64,000 nucleotides of DNA from Sphingomonas sp. GTDB taxonomy: Bacteria > Pseudomonadota > Alphaproteobacteria > Sphingomonadales > Sphingomonadaceae. Numbering within the stretch: position 1 is the first letter of the stretch; every line of letters starts with the position of its first letter. A program made the translations under genes and the position numbers. Location of the stretch: NCBI RefSeq assembly GCF_003248515.1, contig NZ_QFOB01000002.1, positions 1-64,000 of the forward strand, written 5' to 3'. Shown here piece after piece: positions 25,094 through 34,744 of the stretch. The notes beneath the pieces were generated by a model. It was not told where the DNA came from. It made no database searches and saw nothing but the letters and a program-made list of their open reading frames with translations.

Positions 25094-26037
25094 CGGGGGG
25101 CCTTCCTCGCCAGGGCTTCGTCGATGATCGTCTGCACCAGCGCCTCATAGGACATGCCGATCGCGCGCGCCTGTTCGGGCACCAGGCTCAGCGGCGTCAT
25201 GCCCGGCTGGGTATTCACCTCCAGCAGATAGAGGCCCGCCTCGCCCTGTTCGTCATCCCAGCGGAAATCGGCGCGCGAGACGCCCTTGCAACCGAGCAGG
25301 CGGTGGGATTCGATCGACATGGCCAGCATCGAGGCCGCGACATCGGCCGGAATATTCTCCGCCGGGCAGACATGCGTCGTCAGCCCATCGGTATATTTGG
25401 CGTCATAATCATACCAGCCATTCTTCGGGATCAGCTCGGTAATGCCCAGCGCGCGCGGGCCTTCGGCCGTATCCAGCACGGAGACGGTCAGCTCGCGCCC
25501 CCTGATATATGGTTCCGCCAGCAACGAATCGAACGTCTGCCAGGGGCCGGCCGCCTCGCGCGCGATCGGATCGCCATAATTGCCCTCGCGCGTGACGATG
25601 GCGACGCCCACGGACGAGCCTTCGTTGAGGGGCTTCAGCACATAGGGCCGCGCGATCGGATCGCGCTGATACAGGCTTTCCGATTTCACGATCGTTCCCA
25701 CCGGCATGCGGACGCCGTGCGGCACCAGCGCCTGCTTGGTCAGTTCCTTGTCGATCGCGATGACGGAGGTGGCGAGGCCGGAATGGGTATAGGCAAGGCC
25801 CATCAGCTCCAGCATCCCCTGCACGGTGCCATCCTCACCGGGCGTGCCGTGGAGCGCATTGAACACCACGTCCGGCGCGGCCTCCGCCAGGCGCAGCGCG
25901 ACATCGCGGCCCATATCGATCCGCGTGACGCGATGGCCGAGGCTCTCACATGCCTTGGCGACGCCCTCTCCGGAGACGAGGCTCACCTCGCGCTCGGCCG
26001 ACCAGCCGCCCATCAGGACCGCGACGTGGAGGGTCAT
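25090..26037 (-). CDS. ddl: D-alanine--D-alanine ligase
   Basis: 315 aa ATP-grasp enzyme making the D-Ala-D-Ala end of the stem peptide. VLMGGWSAEREVSLVSG is the N-terminal signature, VLKPLNEGSSVGVAI the ATP-grasp segment, and LEVNTQPGMTPLSLVPEQA the conserved C-terminal motif. The start at 26037 overlaps the murB stop (ATGA). Length fits the DdlB type found in division clusters. Confidence 0.95.
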   Translation of the reverse strand: MTLHVAVLMGGWSAEREVSLVSGEGVAKACESLGHRVTRIDMGRDVALRLAEAAPDVVFNALHGTPGEDGTVQGMLELMGLAYTHSGLATSVIAIDKELTKQALVPHGVRMPVGTIVKSESLYQRDPIARPYVLKPLNEGSSVGVAIVTREGNYGDPIAREAAGPWQTFDSLLAEPYIRGRELTVSVLDTAEGPRALGITELIPKNGWYDYDAKYTDGLTTHVCPAENIPADVAASMLAMSIESHRLLGCKGVSRADFRWDDEQGEAGLYLLEVNTQPGMTPLSLVPEQARAIGMSYEALVQTIIDEALARKAPR

Positions 26038-26948
26038 GCGGACACCCCCACGCGCTGAATTTCCCATTCCAGTTCCACGCCGCTCTTCGCCTTCACTTTC
26101 GCGCGCACCTCCTCACCCAGCGCCTCGATGTCGGCGGAGCTGGCCTTGTCGAGATTGAGCAGGAAGTTCGTATGTTTTTCCGAAACCTGCGCGTCCCCGC
26201 GCCGCAGGCCCCGGCAGCCCGCCTCGTCGATCAGCTGCCAGGCCTTGTGCCCGTGCGGATTCTTGAACGTCGATCCGCCCGTGCGGCTGCGCAGCGGCTG
26301 GCTCGCCTCCCGCTCGGCGGCGATGCGGTCCATTTCGGCGCCGATCTCCTTCGGATCGCCGGGCGTACCCTGAAACAGCGCCTCCACCACCACGGCGCCG
26401 GCCGGCACATCCGAATGGCGATAGGTGTAGCCGAGCTTTTCGGCCTCCCACCGCTCGACGCTGCCGTCGCGCAGCACAAGGGTCGCCTCGACGAGGATGT
26501 TGCTCGCGTCGCGGCCATAGGCGCCCGCATTCATGCGCACCGCGCCGCCGACCGTGCCCGGAATGCCACGCAGGAATTCCATGCCCGCAATGCCCGCATC
26601 GCGCGCGGCGCTGGCGACGGTGATGCCCATCGCCGCCCCGCCCGCGCGCACGCGGTTGCCCGGCTCCGCCACCACGCGTGCGAACGCCTTGGGCAGACGC
26701 ACAACCACGCCCGGCACGCCCCCGTCGCGGACGATCAGATTGGAGCCGACACCCACGGGAAGGACCGGCACCGCCGGATCGAGCGCGGCGAGGAAGCGCG
26801 CGAGATCCGCCGTATCGGCCGGGCGCACCAGCCACTCCGCCGGGCCGCCCGTGCGGAACCAGATGAAATCCGCGAGCGAGCCGCCGGCCTCGGCCGTGCC
26901 GGCCAGCGGCGGCAGCGCGACGGCGGGGACAGGCGCGACGAGGCTCAC
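26034..26948 (-). CDS. murB: UDP-N-acetylenolpyruvoylglucosamine reductase
   Basis: 304 aa FAD enzyme (type I MurB). FRTGGPAEWLVRP and VGVGSNLIVRDGG bind FAD, MEFLRGIPGTVGGAVRMNAGAYG holds the active-site region, and RTGGSTFKNP carries the catalytic serine. GTG 26948 is chosen because it overlaps the stop of the upstream small gene (GTGA), matching the pattern across the cluster; an ATG at 26984 would overlap that gene by 40 bases. Confidence 0.95.
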   Translation of the reverse strand: MSLVAPVPAVALPPLAGTAEAGGSLADFIWFRTGGPAEWLVRPADTADLARFLAALDPAVPVLPVGVGSNLIVRDGGVPGVVVRLPKAFARVVAEPGNRVRAGGAAMGITVASAARDAGIAGMEFLRGIPGTVGGAVRMNAGAYGRDASNILVEATLVLRDGSVERWEAEKLGYTYRHSDVPAGAVVVEALFQGTPGDPKEIGAEMDRIAAEREASQPLRSRTGGSTFKNPHGHKAWQLIDEAGCRGLRRGDAQVSEKHTNFLLNLDKASSADIEALGEEVRAKVKAKSGVELEWEIQRVGVSA

Positions 26949-27142
26949 GGCTTGACCAACCACAGATCGATCCAGCTTTTCCACGCCTTCGTACCCGCTT
27001 CCAGCGCGGCCATGCCCTGCTTCTGCGCGGAGACGGCATCGCGGCCGGCCTCCATCATCCGGCTGGCCATCGCGATCTGCTGGCGCTGCATCTCCAGCGC
27101 CTGTTCCTGAAAGGCGATCATCGATTTCATCAGTTCGTTCAT
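26945..27142 (-). CDS. Small helical protein between murC and murB, unknown function
   Basis: 65 aa, MNELMKSMIAFQEQALEMQ at the N-terminus, rich in Met, Gln, Ala and Lys and predicted to be one long amphipathic or coiled-coil helix ending in the aromatic WKSWIDLWLVKP. Its ATG overlaps the murC stop and its stop overlaps the murB GTG, so it is translated as part of the cluster. The classical division cluster has no gene here. The composition slightly recalls phasin-like helices, but no assignment is made. Confidence 0.75.
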   Translation of the reverse strand: MNELMKSMIAFQEQALEMQRQQIAMASRMMEAGRDAVSAQKQGMAALEAGTKAWKSWIDLWLVKP

Positions 27143-28557
27143 GCGCGCGCCGCCTTGATCGCGTCGGCCAGGCCCGCCGCCCACTTGGTGATGTCGCCCG
27201 CGCCCAGGCAGACGACCATGTCGTCCGGCCGCACCGTCTCCGCGAGCGCCTGAGCCAGCGCCTCGGGGCCTGCGATGGCCTGCGCGGCGCGATGGCCGCG
27301 CTGCTTCAGCCCATCCACCAGCGCATCGGTATCCACGCCCTCGATCGGCTGCTCGCCGGCCGGATAGACGGGCGCCACATAGACGATATCGGCCTCATTG
27401 AAGGCGCTCTGGAAATCGGACATCAGATCACGCAGCCGGGTGAAGCGATGCGGCTGGACAACGGCGATCACGCGGCCGCGCGCGCCCTCCGTGGCGGCGG
27501 ACAGCACGGCTTTGATCTCCACCGGATGATGGCCGTAATCGTCGATGATCGTGACGGGGCCACCTGCCAGCGCCACCTCGCCCACCTTGGTGAAGCGCCT
27601 CTTCACGCCGCCGAACTTCGAAAAGCCGGTGCGGATCACGTCATCCGTGACGCCCAGTTCCAGCGCGACGCCGATCGCCGCCAGCGCATTCTGCACATTG
27701 TGGCGGCCGGGCATGGGCAGCTCGATATTCTCGATCGAACGGGTCGTGCCGTCGCGGTTCCGGATGATCGCCTCGAAACGATTGCCACCCGGAACCGGCG
27801 TCACGTTCACGCCGCGCACGTCGGCCTGCGCCGAAAAACCATAAGTGACGACCTTGCGATCGCGCACGCGCGGGATGATCGCCTGCACCTCCGGATGATC
27901 GATGCACAGCAGGGCCGCGCCGTAGAAGGGCACATTCTCGACGAACTCGACGAAGCTGTCCTTCACCTTGTCGAACGAGCCATAATGATCGAGATGCTCG
28001 GGATCGATATTGGTGACGACCGCGATCGTGCCGTCCAGGCGCAGGAAGCTGCCGTCGCTCTCGTCCGCCTCCACCACCATCCAGTCGGACGCGCCCAAGC
28101 GGGCGTTGGAGCCATAGCTGTTGATGATGCCGCCATTGATGACGGTCGGGTCCACGCCACCCGCATCCAGCAGGGCCGCGATCATCGATGTGGTGGTCGT
28201 CTTGCCGTGCGTGCCCGCCACCGCGACGGTGGATTTCAGGCGCATCAGCTCGGCCAGCATCTCGGCACGGCGCACCACGGGCACGCGCGTCTCCAGCGCC
28301 AGCTCCACCTCCGGATTGCCGCGCTTGATCGCGGTGGAGGTGACGACGACGGCGGCATCGCCCAGATTATCGGCCTTGTGCCCGATCGCGACGGGGATGC
28401 CCTTGGCGCGCAGGCCTTCCACGACATAGCCTTCGGCCACATCGGAGCCCTGCACCTTATAGCCCAGATTGTGCATCACCTCGGCGATGCCGGACATGCC
28501 GATGCCGCCGATCCCGATGAAATGGATCGTGCCGATATCGGTCGCAACACCCTTCAA
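27139..28557 (-). CDS. murC: UDP-N-acetylmuramate--L-alanine ligase
   Basis: 472 aa Mur ligase adding the first stem residue. IHFIGIGGIGMSGIAEVM is the N-terminal Rossmann-like glycine motif, VAGTHGKTTTTSM the ATP P-loop, and the central YGSNARLGASDWMVVEADESDGSF is family-specific. Start is TTG 28557, overlapping the murG stop (TTGA); no better-placed ATG preserves the N-terminus. Confidence 0.96.
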   Translation of the reverse strand: MKGVATDIGTIHFIGIGGIGMSGIAEVMHNLGYKVQGSDVAEGYVVEGLRAKGIPVAIGHKADNLGDAAVVVTSTAIKRGNPEVELALETRVPVVRRAEMLAELMRLKSTVAVAGTHGKTTTTSMIAALLDAGGVDPTVINGGIINSYGSNARLGASDWMVVEADESDGSFLRLDGTIAVVTNIDPEHLDHYGSFDKVKDSFVEFVENVPFYGAALLCIDHPEVQAIIPRVRDRKVVTYGFSAQADVRGVNVTPVPGGNRFEAIIRNRDGTTRSIENIELPMPGRHNVQNALAAIGVALELGVTDDVIRTGFSKFGGVKRRFTKVGEVALAGGPVTIIDDYGHHPVEIKAVLSAATEGARGRVIAVVQPHRFTRLRDLMSDFQSAFNEADIVYVAPVYPAGEQPIEGVDTDALVDGLKQRGHRAAQAIAGPEALAQALAETVRPDDMVVCLGAGDITKWAAGLADAIKAARA

Positions 28558-29738
28558 GAGGAACTCCTTCCCATAGCCAGCGAGGCGCCGGCCGGCGCCC
28601 CATGTCCGCCGCGAATATCATCGTCGATCGCGTCCATTACCGGCGTTCGCCCGAAGCTCTCGACCAGATCGGCGAGATCCTCGGTCGCGCGCGGCAATCC
28701 GCAGGATTTGGCGCGATGCGCGGCGGCGATGAGCGCTTCCGGATCGCCCAGCAGCGCCTCCATCTGGCGCGCCAGTTCCTTCGGCGTGAACTGGCTCTGC
28801 GGGATCATCCGCGCGCCCCCCTCGGCCGCCATCTCGCGCGCATTCCAGGTCTGGTGATCGTCCATCGCACTGGGCAGCGGCACGAGGATGGCCGGGCGCC
28901 CCGCCACCGTCAGCTCCGCGATCGTGGAGGCGCCCGCGCGCGCGATCACGAGATGCGAGCGATCGAGAATCGCGGGCAGATCCTCCAGATACGTGGCCAG
29001 TTCCGCCGGAATGCCAAGCTCCTGATAGCGCGCGCGGGGGCCGTCTATGTCCTCCGGCCGGCATTGCTGGACGATCTGGAGCCGCATCCGGATCGCATCG
29101 GGCAACAGGCCCAGGCCATCCGGCACCACCGTCGACAGGATCGTCGCCCCCTGGCTGCCGCCGGTGACGAGGATGCGGAACGGCCCGTCCTCCTCTATCG
29201 CGGGGAAAGGGCGCTCGCCGATCGCCTTGACGATTTCGCGCACGGGATTGCCAACGAGATGCGTCTTCTTGCGATATTTAGGCTTCAGCCGATCGACGGT
29301 GGGATAGGCGGTGGCGATCGCCGCCACGCGGCCGGCCAGCAGCCGGTTGACCCGGCCGAGCACCGCATTCTGCTCGTGGATCACGGTGGGGATGCCGTCC
29401 TTCATCGCGCCGAGCAAAGCGGGCAGCGAGGGATAGCCGCCGAAGCCGACCACGGCGGTGGGCTGGAAACCCTGATACAGGCGCCGCGCCATCGCCCGGC
29501 CGGCACGAATGCCGCCCCACGCCTTGAGCCAGCCGATCGGCCCGCCGGCGATCCTGCCGGCCGGCATCACATGCGTTTCCACCCCCTCGAACAGGGCAGG
29601 GATGCGCGCGCCGCGTTCGTCCGTGATGAGCGCGACATGGTGGCCGCGCGCCGTCAACTCCGCCGCCAGCGCGTGGGCCGGCACCATATGGCCGCCCGTC
29701 CCGCCTGCGGCGAGCACGAAATGGCGCATCACGCTCAT
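28554..29738 (-). CDS. murG: Lipid II synthase MurG (GlcNAc transferase)
   Basis: 394 aa peripheral membrane glycosyltransferase that converts lipid I to lipid II. LAAGGTGGHMVPAHALA is the first glycine-rich loop, GGYPSLPALLGA the membrane-side motif, and VTGGSQGA the third G-loop; ARAGASTIAELTVAGRPAILVPLP is the nucleotide-sugar site. Its start overlaps the ftsW stop by four bases. Confidence 0.96.
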   Translation of the reverse strand: MSVMRHFVLAAGGTGGHMVPAHALAAELTARGHHVALITDERGARIPALFEGVETHVMPAGRIAGGPIGWLKAWGGIRAGRAMARRLYQGFQPTAVVGFGGYPSLPALLGAMKDGIPTVIHEQNAVLGRVNRLLAGRVAAIATAYPTVDRLKPKYRKKTHLVGNPVREIVKAIGERPFPAIEEDGPFRILVTGGSQGATILSTVVPDGLGLLPDAIRMRLQIVQQCRPEDIDGPRARYQELGIPAELATYLEDLPAILDRSHLVIARAGASTIAELTVAGRPAILVPLPSAMDDHQTWNAREMAAEGGARMIPQSQFTPKELARQMEALLGDPEALIAAAHRAKSCGLPRATEDLADLVESFGRTPVMDAIDDDIRGGHGAPAGASLAMGRSSS

Positions 29739-31003
29739 CTTTGCGGCCGCTCCACGCTGCCGACGCCGCTATTCCAGGTCACGATATAGGGCGAGCGGCT
29801 CAGATAGGGATTCTTGCGGGTGAAGGCGAGCAGCAGGCCGAAGCCCAGGCTGAGCGCGATCATCGACGATCCGCCGTAGGAGATGAACGGCAGCGTCATG
29901 CCCTTGGAGGGCGCGAGGTGGACGTTGACCATCATGTTGATCAACGCCTGAAGCCCGAACTGGGTCACCAGGCCGGCGCTGGCGAAGAACAGGAACTCAT
30001 CCTCCTCGTGTAGCAGCTTGAGGAACACGCGCATGACGATGGCGAGATAGATCAGTGCGATGGCGAGGCAGGCGATCAGCCCGAATTCCTCGCCGATCAC
30101 GGAGAAGATATAATCGGTGTGCGGCTCCGGCAGGCGGAACTTCATGATCCCCGCCCCCGGCCCCATGCCGACGAGGCCGCCATTGGTGAGCGTGTTGTAG
30201 GCGCTTTCCACCTGATAGGAATCGATCGCCTTGCCCGCATCGCCGATCTTCAGGAAGCCATCGATGCGGGTGCGCGCGACCGAATAGAACATGTAGGCGA
30301 GGCCCAGCGCCGCGACGCCCGCCGCGCCGATCGCGCCCAGCCATTTCAGCGGGAAGCCGGAAAGCGTGAGCAGGCACAGCCAGACGCTGGCGAAGATCAC
30401 GGTCTGGCCCAGATCGGGCTGCTTCATCAGGAAGCCGCCGATCAGCGCGAGATAGGCGAACGTCATCGGCACCACCGGCAGCTTCTGATCGCGGTTGCGC
30501 AGCGAAAGCATCCACGCCACCGCCACCACGAACATCGGCTTCAGGAATTCGGACGGCTGCACCTGGATGGGGCCGAAGAAGATCCAGCGCTGGGCGCCAT
30601 TCTTCTCCGCGCCGCCCAGTATCGGCACGAGGATCAGCAGCAAAGTGAAGATGGCGGCGCCGGCCAGCGCCAGCTTGCGCGCGACATCCTTGGGCAGCAT
30701 CGACGTGGCGATCAGCACCGGCACGGCCAGCGCCGTCCACATGATCTGCCGCCAGAAATAATAGAGGGTCGGCATCGTGTGCGTTGCATCGGAATAGCGG
30801 TGCGCGGCGGCGGGCGCGGCGGCGGCCACCGCGATCAGGCCGATGCCGATCAGCAAGGTGACGAGCGCCAGCAGGACGCGATCAATCTCCCAGAACCATA
30901 CGGCCAGCGCCGAGCGGTCGCCACGGCCGAACCGGTCGCCACGGCGCTTCGCCGGCACCGGGCGGCGCGGCGCGGGAGGGGGATCGAGGATCACGGATGC
31001 CAC
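29735..31003 (-). CDS. ftsW: Peptidoglycan glycosyltransferase FtsW
   Basis: 422 aa SEDS-family polymerase, about ten transmembrane helices after an Arg/Pro-rich cytoplasmic N-terminus. Family motifs include QPSEFLKPMFV, MKQPDLGQTVIF, SYQVESAYNTLTNGGLVGMGPG and GMTLPFISYGGSSM. It works with FtsI to make septal wall. Start GTG 31003, 20 bases after murD. Confidence 0.95.
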   Translation of the reverse strand: MASVILDPPPAPRRPVPAKRRGDRFGRGDRSALAVWFWEIDRVLLALVTLLIGIGLIAVAAAAPAAAHRYSDATHTMPTLYYFWRQIMWTALAVPVLIATSMLPKDVARKLALAGAAIFTLLLILVPILGGAEKNGAQRWIFFGPIQVQPSEFLKPMFVVAVAWMLSLRNRDQKLPVVPMTFAYLALIGGFLMKQPDLGQTVIFASVWLCLLTLSGFPLKWLGAIGAAGVAALGLAYMFYSVARTRIDGFLKIGDAGKAIDSYQVESAYNTLTNGGLVGMGPGAGIMKFRLPEPHTDYIFSVIGEEFGLIACLAIALIYLAIVMRVFLKLLHEEDEFLFFASAGLVTQFGLQALINMMVNVHLAPSKGMTLPFISYGGSSMIALSLGFGLLLAFTRKNPYLSRSPYIVTWNSGVGSVERPQR

Positions 31004-31023
31004 TGGTTACGCTCCCCCGCCAC

Positions 31024-32307
31024 TCACAGAGCCGCCACCGCATCGCGGAAGGCCACCCCGCGCGCTTCATAATCCTTGAACTGATCGAAGCTCGCGCAGG
31101 CGGGCGACAGCATCACCACCTCGCCGGGTCGGGCGATGGCCGCGGCCGCGCGCACGGCGGCCTCGAGCGTGCCGCTCTCCTCGACAGGCTTGCCGGCCTC
31201 CTTCAGGATCCGGGCGAACATCGGCCCCGCGTCTCCGATCGTGTAGCCCTTTACGACATGATCGAAGTGCGGCGCGCAATCGTCCAGATCGTCCGTCTTG
31301 GGCAGCCCCCCCAGAATCCAGTGGATAAGTGGGTAGGCGGCAAGCGCAGGGGCTGTCGCGGTGGCGTTGGTGGCCTTGCTGTCATTCACGAACAGCACGC
31401 CATTCACTTCGGCGACGCGCTCCATCCGGTGCGGCAGGCCGGGATAAGTGCGCAGGCCCCGCTCGATCGCCTCCCCTTCCAGGCCGAGGATCCGGCAGGT
31501 CGCGAGCGCACAGCGGACGTTCTGCGCATTATGCGGCCCCTGAAGCGCCGGCCAGTTCGCCTGATCGCCGATCGCCACCTCATCGCTCAGCATGAAGCCA
31601 AGGCCATCGGGCGCATCGTCCAACACCGCATATTCGGCCTCGGAATAGGCATCGACAACAGCCGCATGCCCCTCACCCTGCATCGAGAATAGGCGCGCCT
31701 TGGAGGCCGCATAGCCCTCGAACCCGTCATAGCGATCGAGATGGTCGGGCGTGATGTTGGTGAGCACCGCCACGTCGCAGTCGAGCGTATAGGTCAGATC
31801 GATCTGGTAGCTGGAAAGCTCCAGCACATAGACGCCGCCCTCCGGCAGCGGATCGCGCGAGAGGATCGGCAGGCCGATATTGCCACCCATCAGCGTCGGC
31901 ACGCCCGCCGTTTCAAGGATATGCGTGATCAGCGCCGTCGTGGTCGACTTGCCGTTGGTGCCGGTGATGCCGACCACGCGATGCGGCAGCAGGCTCGCGC
32001 GGGCCTGCGCGAACAGCTCGATATCGCCGATGATCGGCACATGCGCCTTGTGCGCGTGCGCGACGATCGGATGCCGGTTGAGCGGCACGCCGGGCGAGAC
32101 GATCACCGCATCATAGCCCGCCAGATCGATTTCCATGGGATCGGCGAAGGTGGCGCCCGCGGGCGCCTTGGCGCGGGCCTCCTCCTTGCCATCCCATGCC
32201 GTCACTTCGGCGCCGGAGGCGAGCAGCGCTTCCACCGTGGCCAGGCCCGAACGGGCAAGGCCGAGCACGGCATAGCGCTTCCCCGCAAAGGCCGGAGACG
32301 TGATCAC
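31024..32307 (-). CDS. murD: UDP-N-acetylmuramoyl-L-alanine--D-glutamate ligase
   Basis: 427 aa Mur ligase. The N-terminal domain AVLGLARSGLATVEALLASGAEVTAWD binds the UDP-sugar; GITGTNGKSTTTALITHIL is the P-loop. The start is GTG 32307, which overlaps the mraY stop (GTGA) and matches the family N-terminus; the frame stays open further upstream inside mraY without coding sense. Confidence 0.95.
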   Translation of the reverse strand: MITSPAFAGKRYAVLGLARSGLATVEALLASGAEVTAWDGKEEARAKAPAGATFADPMEIDLAGYDAVIVSPGVPLNRHPIVAHAHKAHVPIIGDIELFAQARASLLPHRVVGITGTNGKSTTTALITHILETAGVPTLMGGNIGLPILSRDPLPEGGVYVLELSSYQIDLTYTLDCDVAVLTNITPDHLDRYDGFEGYAASKARLFSMQGEGHAAVVDAYSEAEYAVLDDAPDGLGFMLSDEVAIGDQANWPALQGPHNAQNVRCALATCRILGLEGEAIERGLRTYPGLPHRMERVAEVNGVLFVNDSKATNATATAPALAAYPLIHWILGGLPKTDDLDDCAPHFDHVVKGYTIGDAGPMFARILKEAGKPVEESGTLEAAVRAAAAIARPGEVVMLSPACASFDQFKDYEARGVAFRDAVAAL

Positions 32308-33374
32308 CGCAGCTTCAACGTGGCGAGGCCGGCGAGTGCCAGCACGAAGCTGATGATCCAGAAGCGGATCACCACGGTCGGCTCGCTCCAGCCCAATTGC
32401 TCGAAATGATGGTGGATCGGCGCCATGCGGAAGATGCGCTTGCCGGTGCGCTTGTAGAAGAACACCTGCAGGATCACCGATACCGTCTCCAGCACGAAGA
32501 GGCCGCCGACGATCAGCAGCACGATTTCGTGATGCGCGGTCACGGCGATCGCACCCAGCGCGCCGCCCAGCGCAAGGCTGCCCGTATCGCCCATGAACAC
32601 CGCCGCAGGCGGCGCGTTGAACCACAGGAAGGCGAGGCCGCCACCGATGATAGCCGCCGTCAGGATCGTGAGATCGCCCGCGCCGGGAACATGGGGAATG
32701 CCCAGATAGGTCGCGAACTTGATGTTGCCGACCATGTAGCTGATGACGAAGAAAGCGAGGCTGGCGATCACCACCGGCATCGTGGCGAGGCCATCCAGCC
32801 CGTCCGTCAGGTTCACCGCATTGCCGAAGCCCACGATGATGAAGGCCGCGAAGAAGATGTAGAGCGGCCCCAGATCCACCACCGGGCCGCTGTAGAAGGG
32901 CAGATACAGGATTGTGCTGTTGCCGCTGGTGATGATCCAGGCGGCCACGCCCGCGATCGCGAATTCCATGGCGAGGCGCATCTTGCCGGATAGGCCGGCA
33001 TGGCTGCGCTTCGTCACCTTGTCATAATCGTCGAGGAATCCGATCAGGCCGAAACCGAGCGTCACGAGCATGCAGGCCCAGACGTAACGGTTGTTCAGAT
33101 TCATCCACAGCAGCATCGAGACGGTGACGGTGGTGAGGATCATCAGCCCGCCCATCGTGGGCGTGCCGGCCTTCTTGAGATGCGTCTGCGGCCCATCCGC
33201 GCGAATCGGCTGGCCCTTGCCCTGCTTCACCCGCAGCCAGCCGATGAAGCGCGGCCCGATCAGCAGGCCGAGGAACAGCGCCGTCATCGCCGCCGCCCCC
33301 GCGCGGAAGGTGATGTAGCGGATAAGATTCAGAATATGTGGAAAGCCGAGCGTTTCGGCGAGCACGTACAGCAT
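32304..33374 (-). CDS. mraY: Phospho-N-acetylmuramoyl-pentapeptide-transferase
   Basis: 356 aa with about ten transmembrane helices, forming lipid I from UDP-MurNAc-pentapeptide and undecaprenyl phosphate. KKAGTPTMGGLMIL, FLDDYDKV (catalytic aspartates), NAVNLTDGLDGLA and FMGDTGSLALGG are the MraY motifs, and RMAPIHHHFEQLGW is near the end. It is 2 bases after murF. Confidence 0.96.
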   Translation of the reverse strand: MLYVLAETLGFPHILNLIRYITFRAGAAAMTALFLGLLIGPRFIGWLRVKQGKGQPIRADGPQTHLKKAGTPTMGGLMILTTVTVSMLLWMNLNNRYVWACMLVTLGFGLIGFLDDYDKVTKRSHAGLSGKMRLAMEFAIAGVAAWIITSGNSTILYLPFYSGPVVDLGPLYIFFAAFIIVGFGNAVNLTDGLDGLATMPVVIASLAFFVISYMVGNIKFATYLGIPHVPGAGDLTILTAAIIGGGLAFLWFNAPPAAVFMGDTGSLALGGALGAIAVTAHHEIVLLIVGGLFVLETVSVILQVFFYKRTGKRIFRMAPIHHHFEQLGWSEPTVVIRFWIISFVLALAGLATLKLR

Positions 33375-33376
33375 GG

Positions 33377-34744
33377 TTAAACGGTCCCTGCCAGCGCGCT
33401 CACGACGCGCGCCAGCCCCACGGAATTGGATCCCTTGACGAGTATTGCGTCGCCGACACCGATCAGCCCCCGGGCCGTGGTCGCCGCGGCGGCGGCGTCG
33501 GCCACATGCGCGAAATCGATCCGTCCCTCAAGCGCGTCCGCAAGCGGGGCCATCTCCGATCCGACGAGCAGCGCGAAATCGACGTTGGCGGCGGCGATCG
33601 GATCGGCCAGCGCGGCATGCTCGCGCGCTTCCGCCGGGCCAAGCTCCCGCATCGATCCCAGGATGGCGATCCGCCGCGCGGCCTTTTCCTGCCCCAGAAC
33701 GGCGAGAGTCGCCCGCATCGAGGCCGGATTGGCATTATAGGCCTCGTCGATCAGCAGCGCCTCGCCCTCCGGCAGCGGCACGGGCAGGCGCCGGCCGCGA
33801 CCCGCCAGCCCCGGCAGTTCGGCAAGGGCGAGGCCCGCCGCCGTGAGATCCCCGCCCACGGCCTCCACCGCGGCGAGGATGGCGAGCGCATTCGATACCC
33901 AGTGATCGCCGGGCTGGGAAAGGGTGAAGGTCAGCTCGGCATCGCGCAGCCGCGTCACGATCAGCGTGCCCGCCGGCTGGCCGATCGATTCACGGGCCCA
34001 GACATCGGCCGCCTTGTCGCGCCCGAAGGTGACGATTTCCGACGCGAAAGGCCGCGCGGCCGCGATCAGGCGATCGCGATGCGGGCTATCATAAGGGATG
34101 ATCGCGGTGCCGTGCGGCTCCAGCCCCTCGAAAATCTCTCCCTTGGCGTCCGCGATCGCGCTTTCGTCGGCGAAGAAGGCGCCATGGGCGAGCGCCACCG
34201 CCGTGACGATCGCGACATGCGGGCGGACGAGCCGGGTGAGCTGCGAAAGCTCGCCGGCATGGTTCATCCCCATCTCGAAGATGCCATAGTGCGTGCGCTG
34301 CGGCATGCGCGCGAGGCTGAGCGGCACGCCGACATGATTGTTGTAGCTTTTCAGGCTGCGGTGCGCGCGGCCCGGCGACGAGCGATCGAGCGCCGCGAAC
34401 AGGGCTTCCTTCACGCTCGTCTTGCCGACCGATCCCGTTACACCGATCACGCGCCCCATCATCCGCGCGCGCGAGGCGGCGCCCAGAGCATCCAGCGCGC
34501 GTGCCGTATCGGCCACGCGGACATGGGGGCCTTCGACAGGCTCGGAAACCAGCGCGCCCGCCGCACCCTGCGCGAAGGCCTGCGCCACGAAACGATGGCC
34601 GTCGGTCGCCTCGCCCTTCAGGGCCACGAACAGATCGCCCGGCCCCACCTCGCGGCTATCGAAGGCGACGCCGGTGATGGCGAAATCGGCGGAAGCCGCG
34701 CCGCCGGTGGCGGCGGCGATGGCCGCGGATGTCCAGCGGGTCAT
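33377..34744 (-). CDS. murF: UDP-N-acetylmuramoyl-tripeptide--D-alanyl-D-alanine ligase
   Basis: 455 aa, last cytoplasmic Mur ligase. GVAFDSREVGPGDLFVALKGEATDGH is the N-terminal domain, GVTGSVGKTSVKEALF the P-loop, and GIFEMGMNHAGELS the catalytic region. ATG 34744 is the natural start; an ATG at 34762 is in frame. The murE-murF junction has a 109-base gap, the largest inside the run from mraZ to ftsQ. Confidence 0.95.
   Translation of the reverse strand: MTRWTSAAIAAATGGAASADFAITGVAFDSREVGPGDLFVALKGEATDGHRFVAQAFAQGAAGALVSEPVEGPHVRVADTARALDALGAASRARMMGRVIGVTGSVGKTSVKEALFAALDRSSPGRAHRSLKSYNNHVGVPLSLARMPQRTHYGIFEMGMNHAGELSQLTRLVRPHVAIVTAVALAHGAFFADESAIADAKGEIFEGLEPHGTAIIPYDSPHRDRLIAAARPFASEIVTFGRDKAADVWARESIGQPAGTLIVTRLRDAELTFTLSQPGDHWVSNALAILAAVEAVGGDLTAAGLALAELPGLAGRGRRLPVPLPEGEALLIDEAYNANPASMRATLAVLGQEKAARRIAILGSMRELGPAEAREHAALADPIAAANVDFALLVGSEMAPLADALEGRIDFAHVADAAAAATTARGLIGVGDAILVKGSNSVGLARVVSALAGTV

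Noticed and set aside
31320..31328. GTGGATAA inside murD
   Set aside because: One mismatch to the DnaA box and fully within coding sequence.
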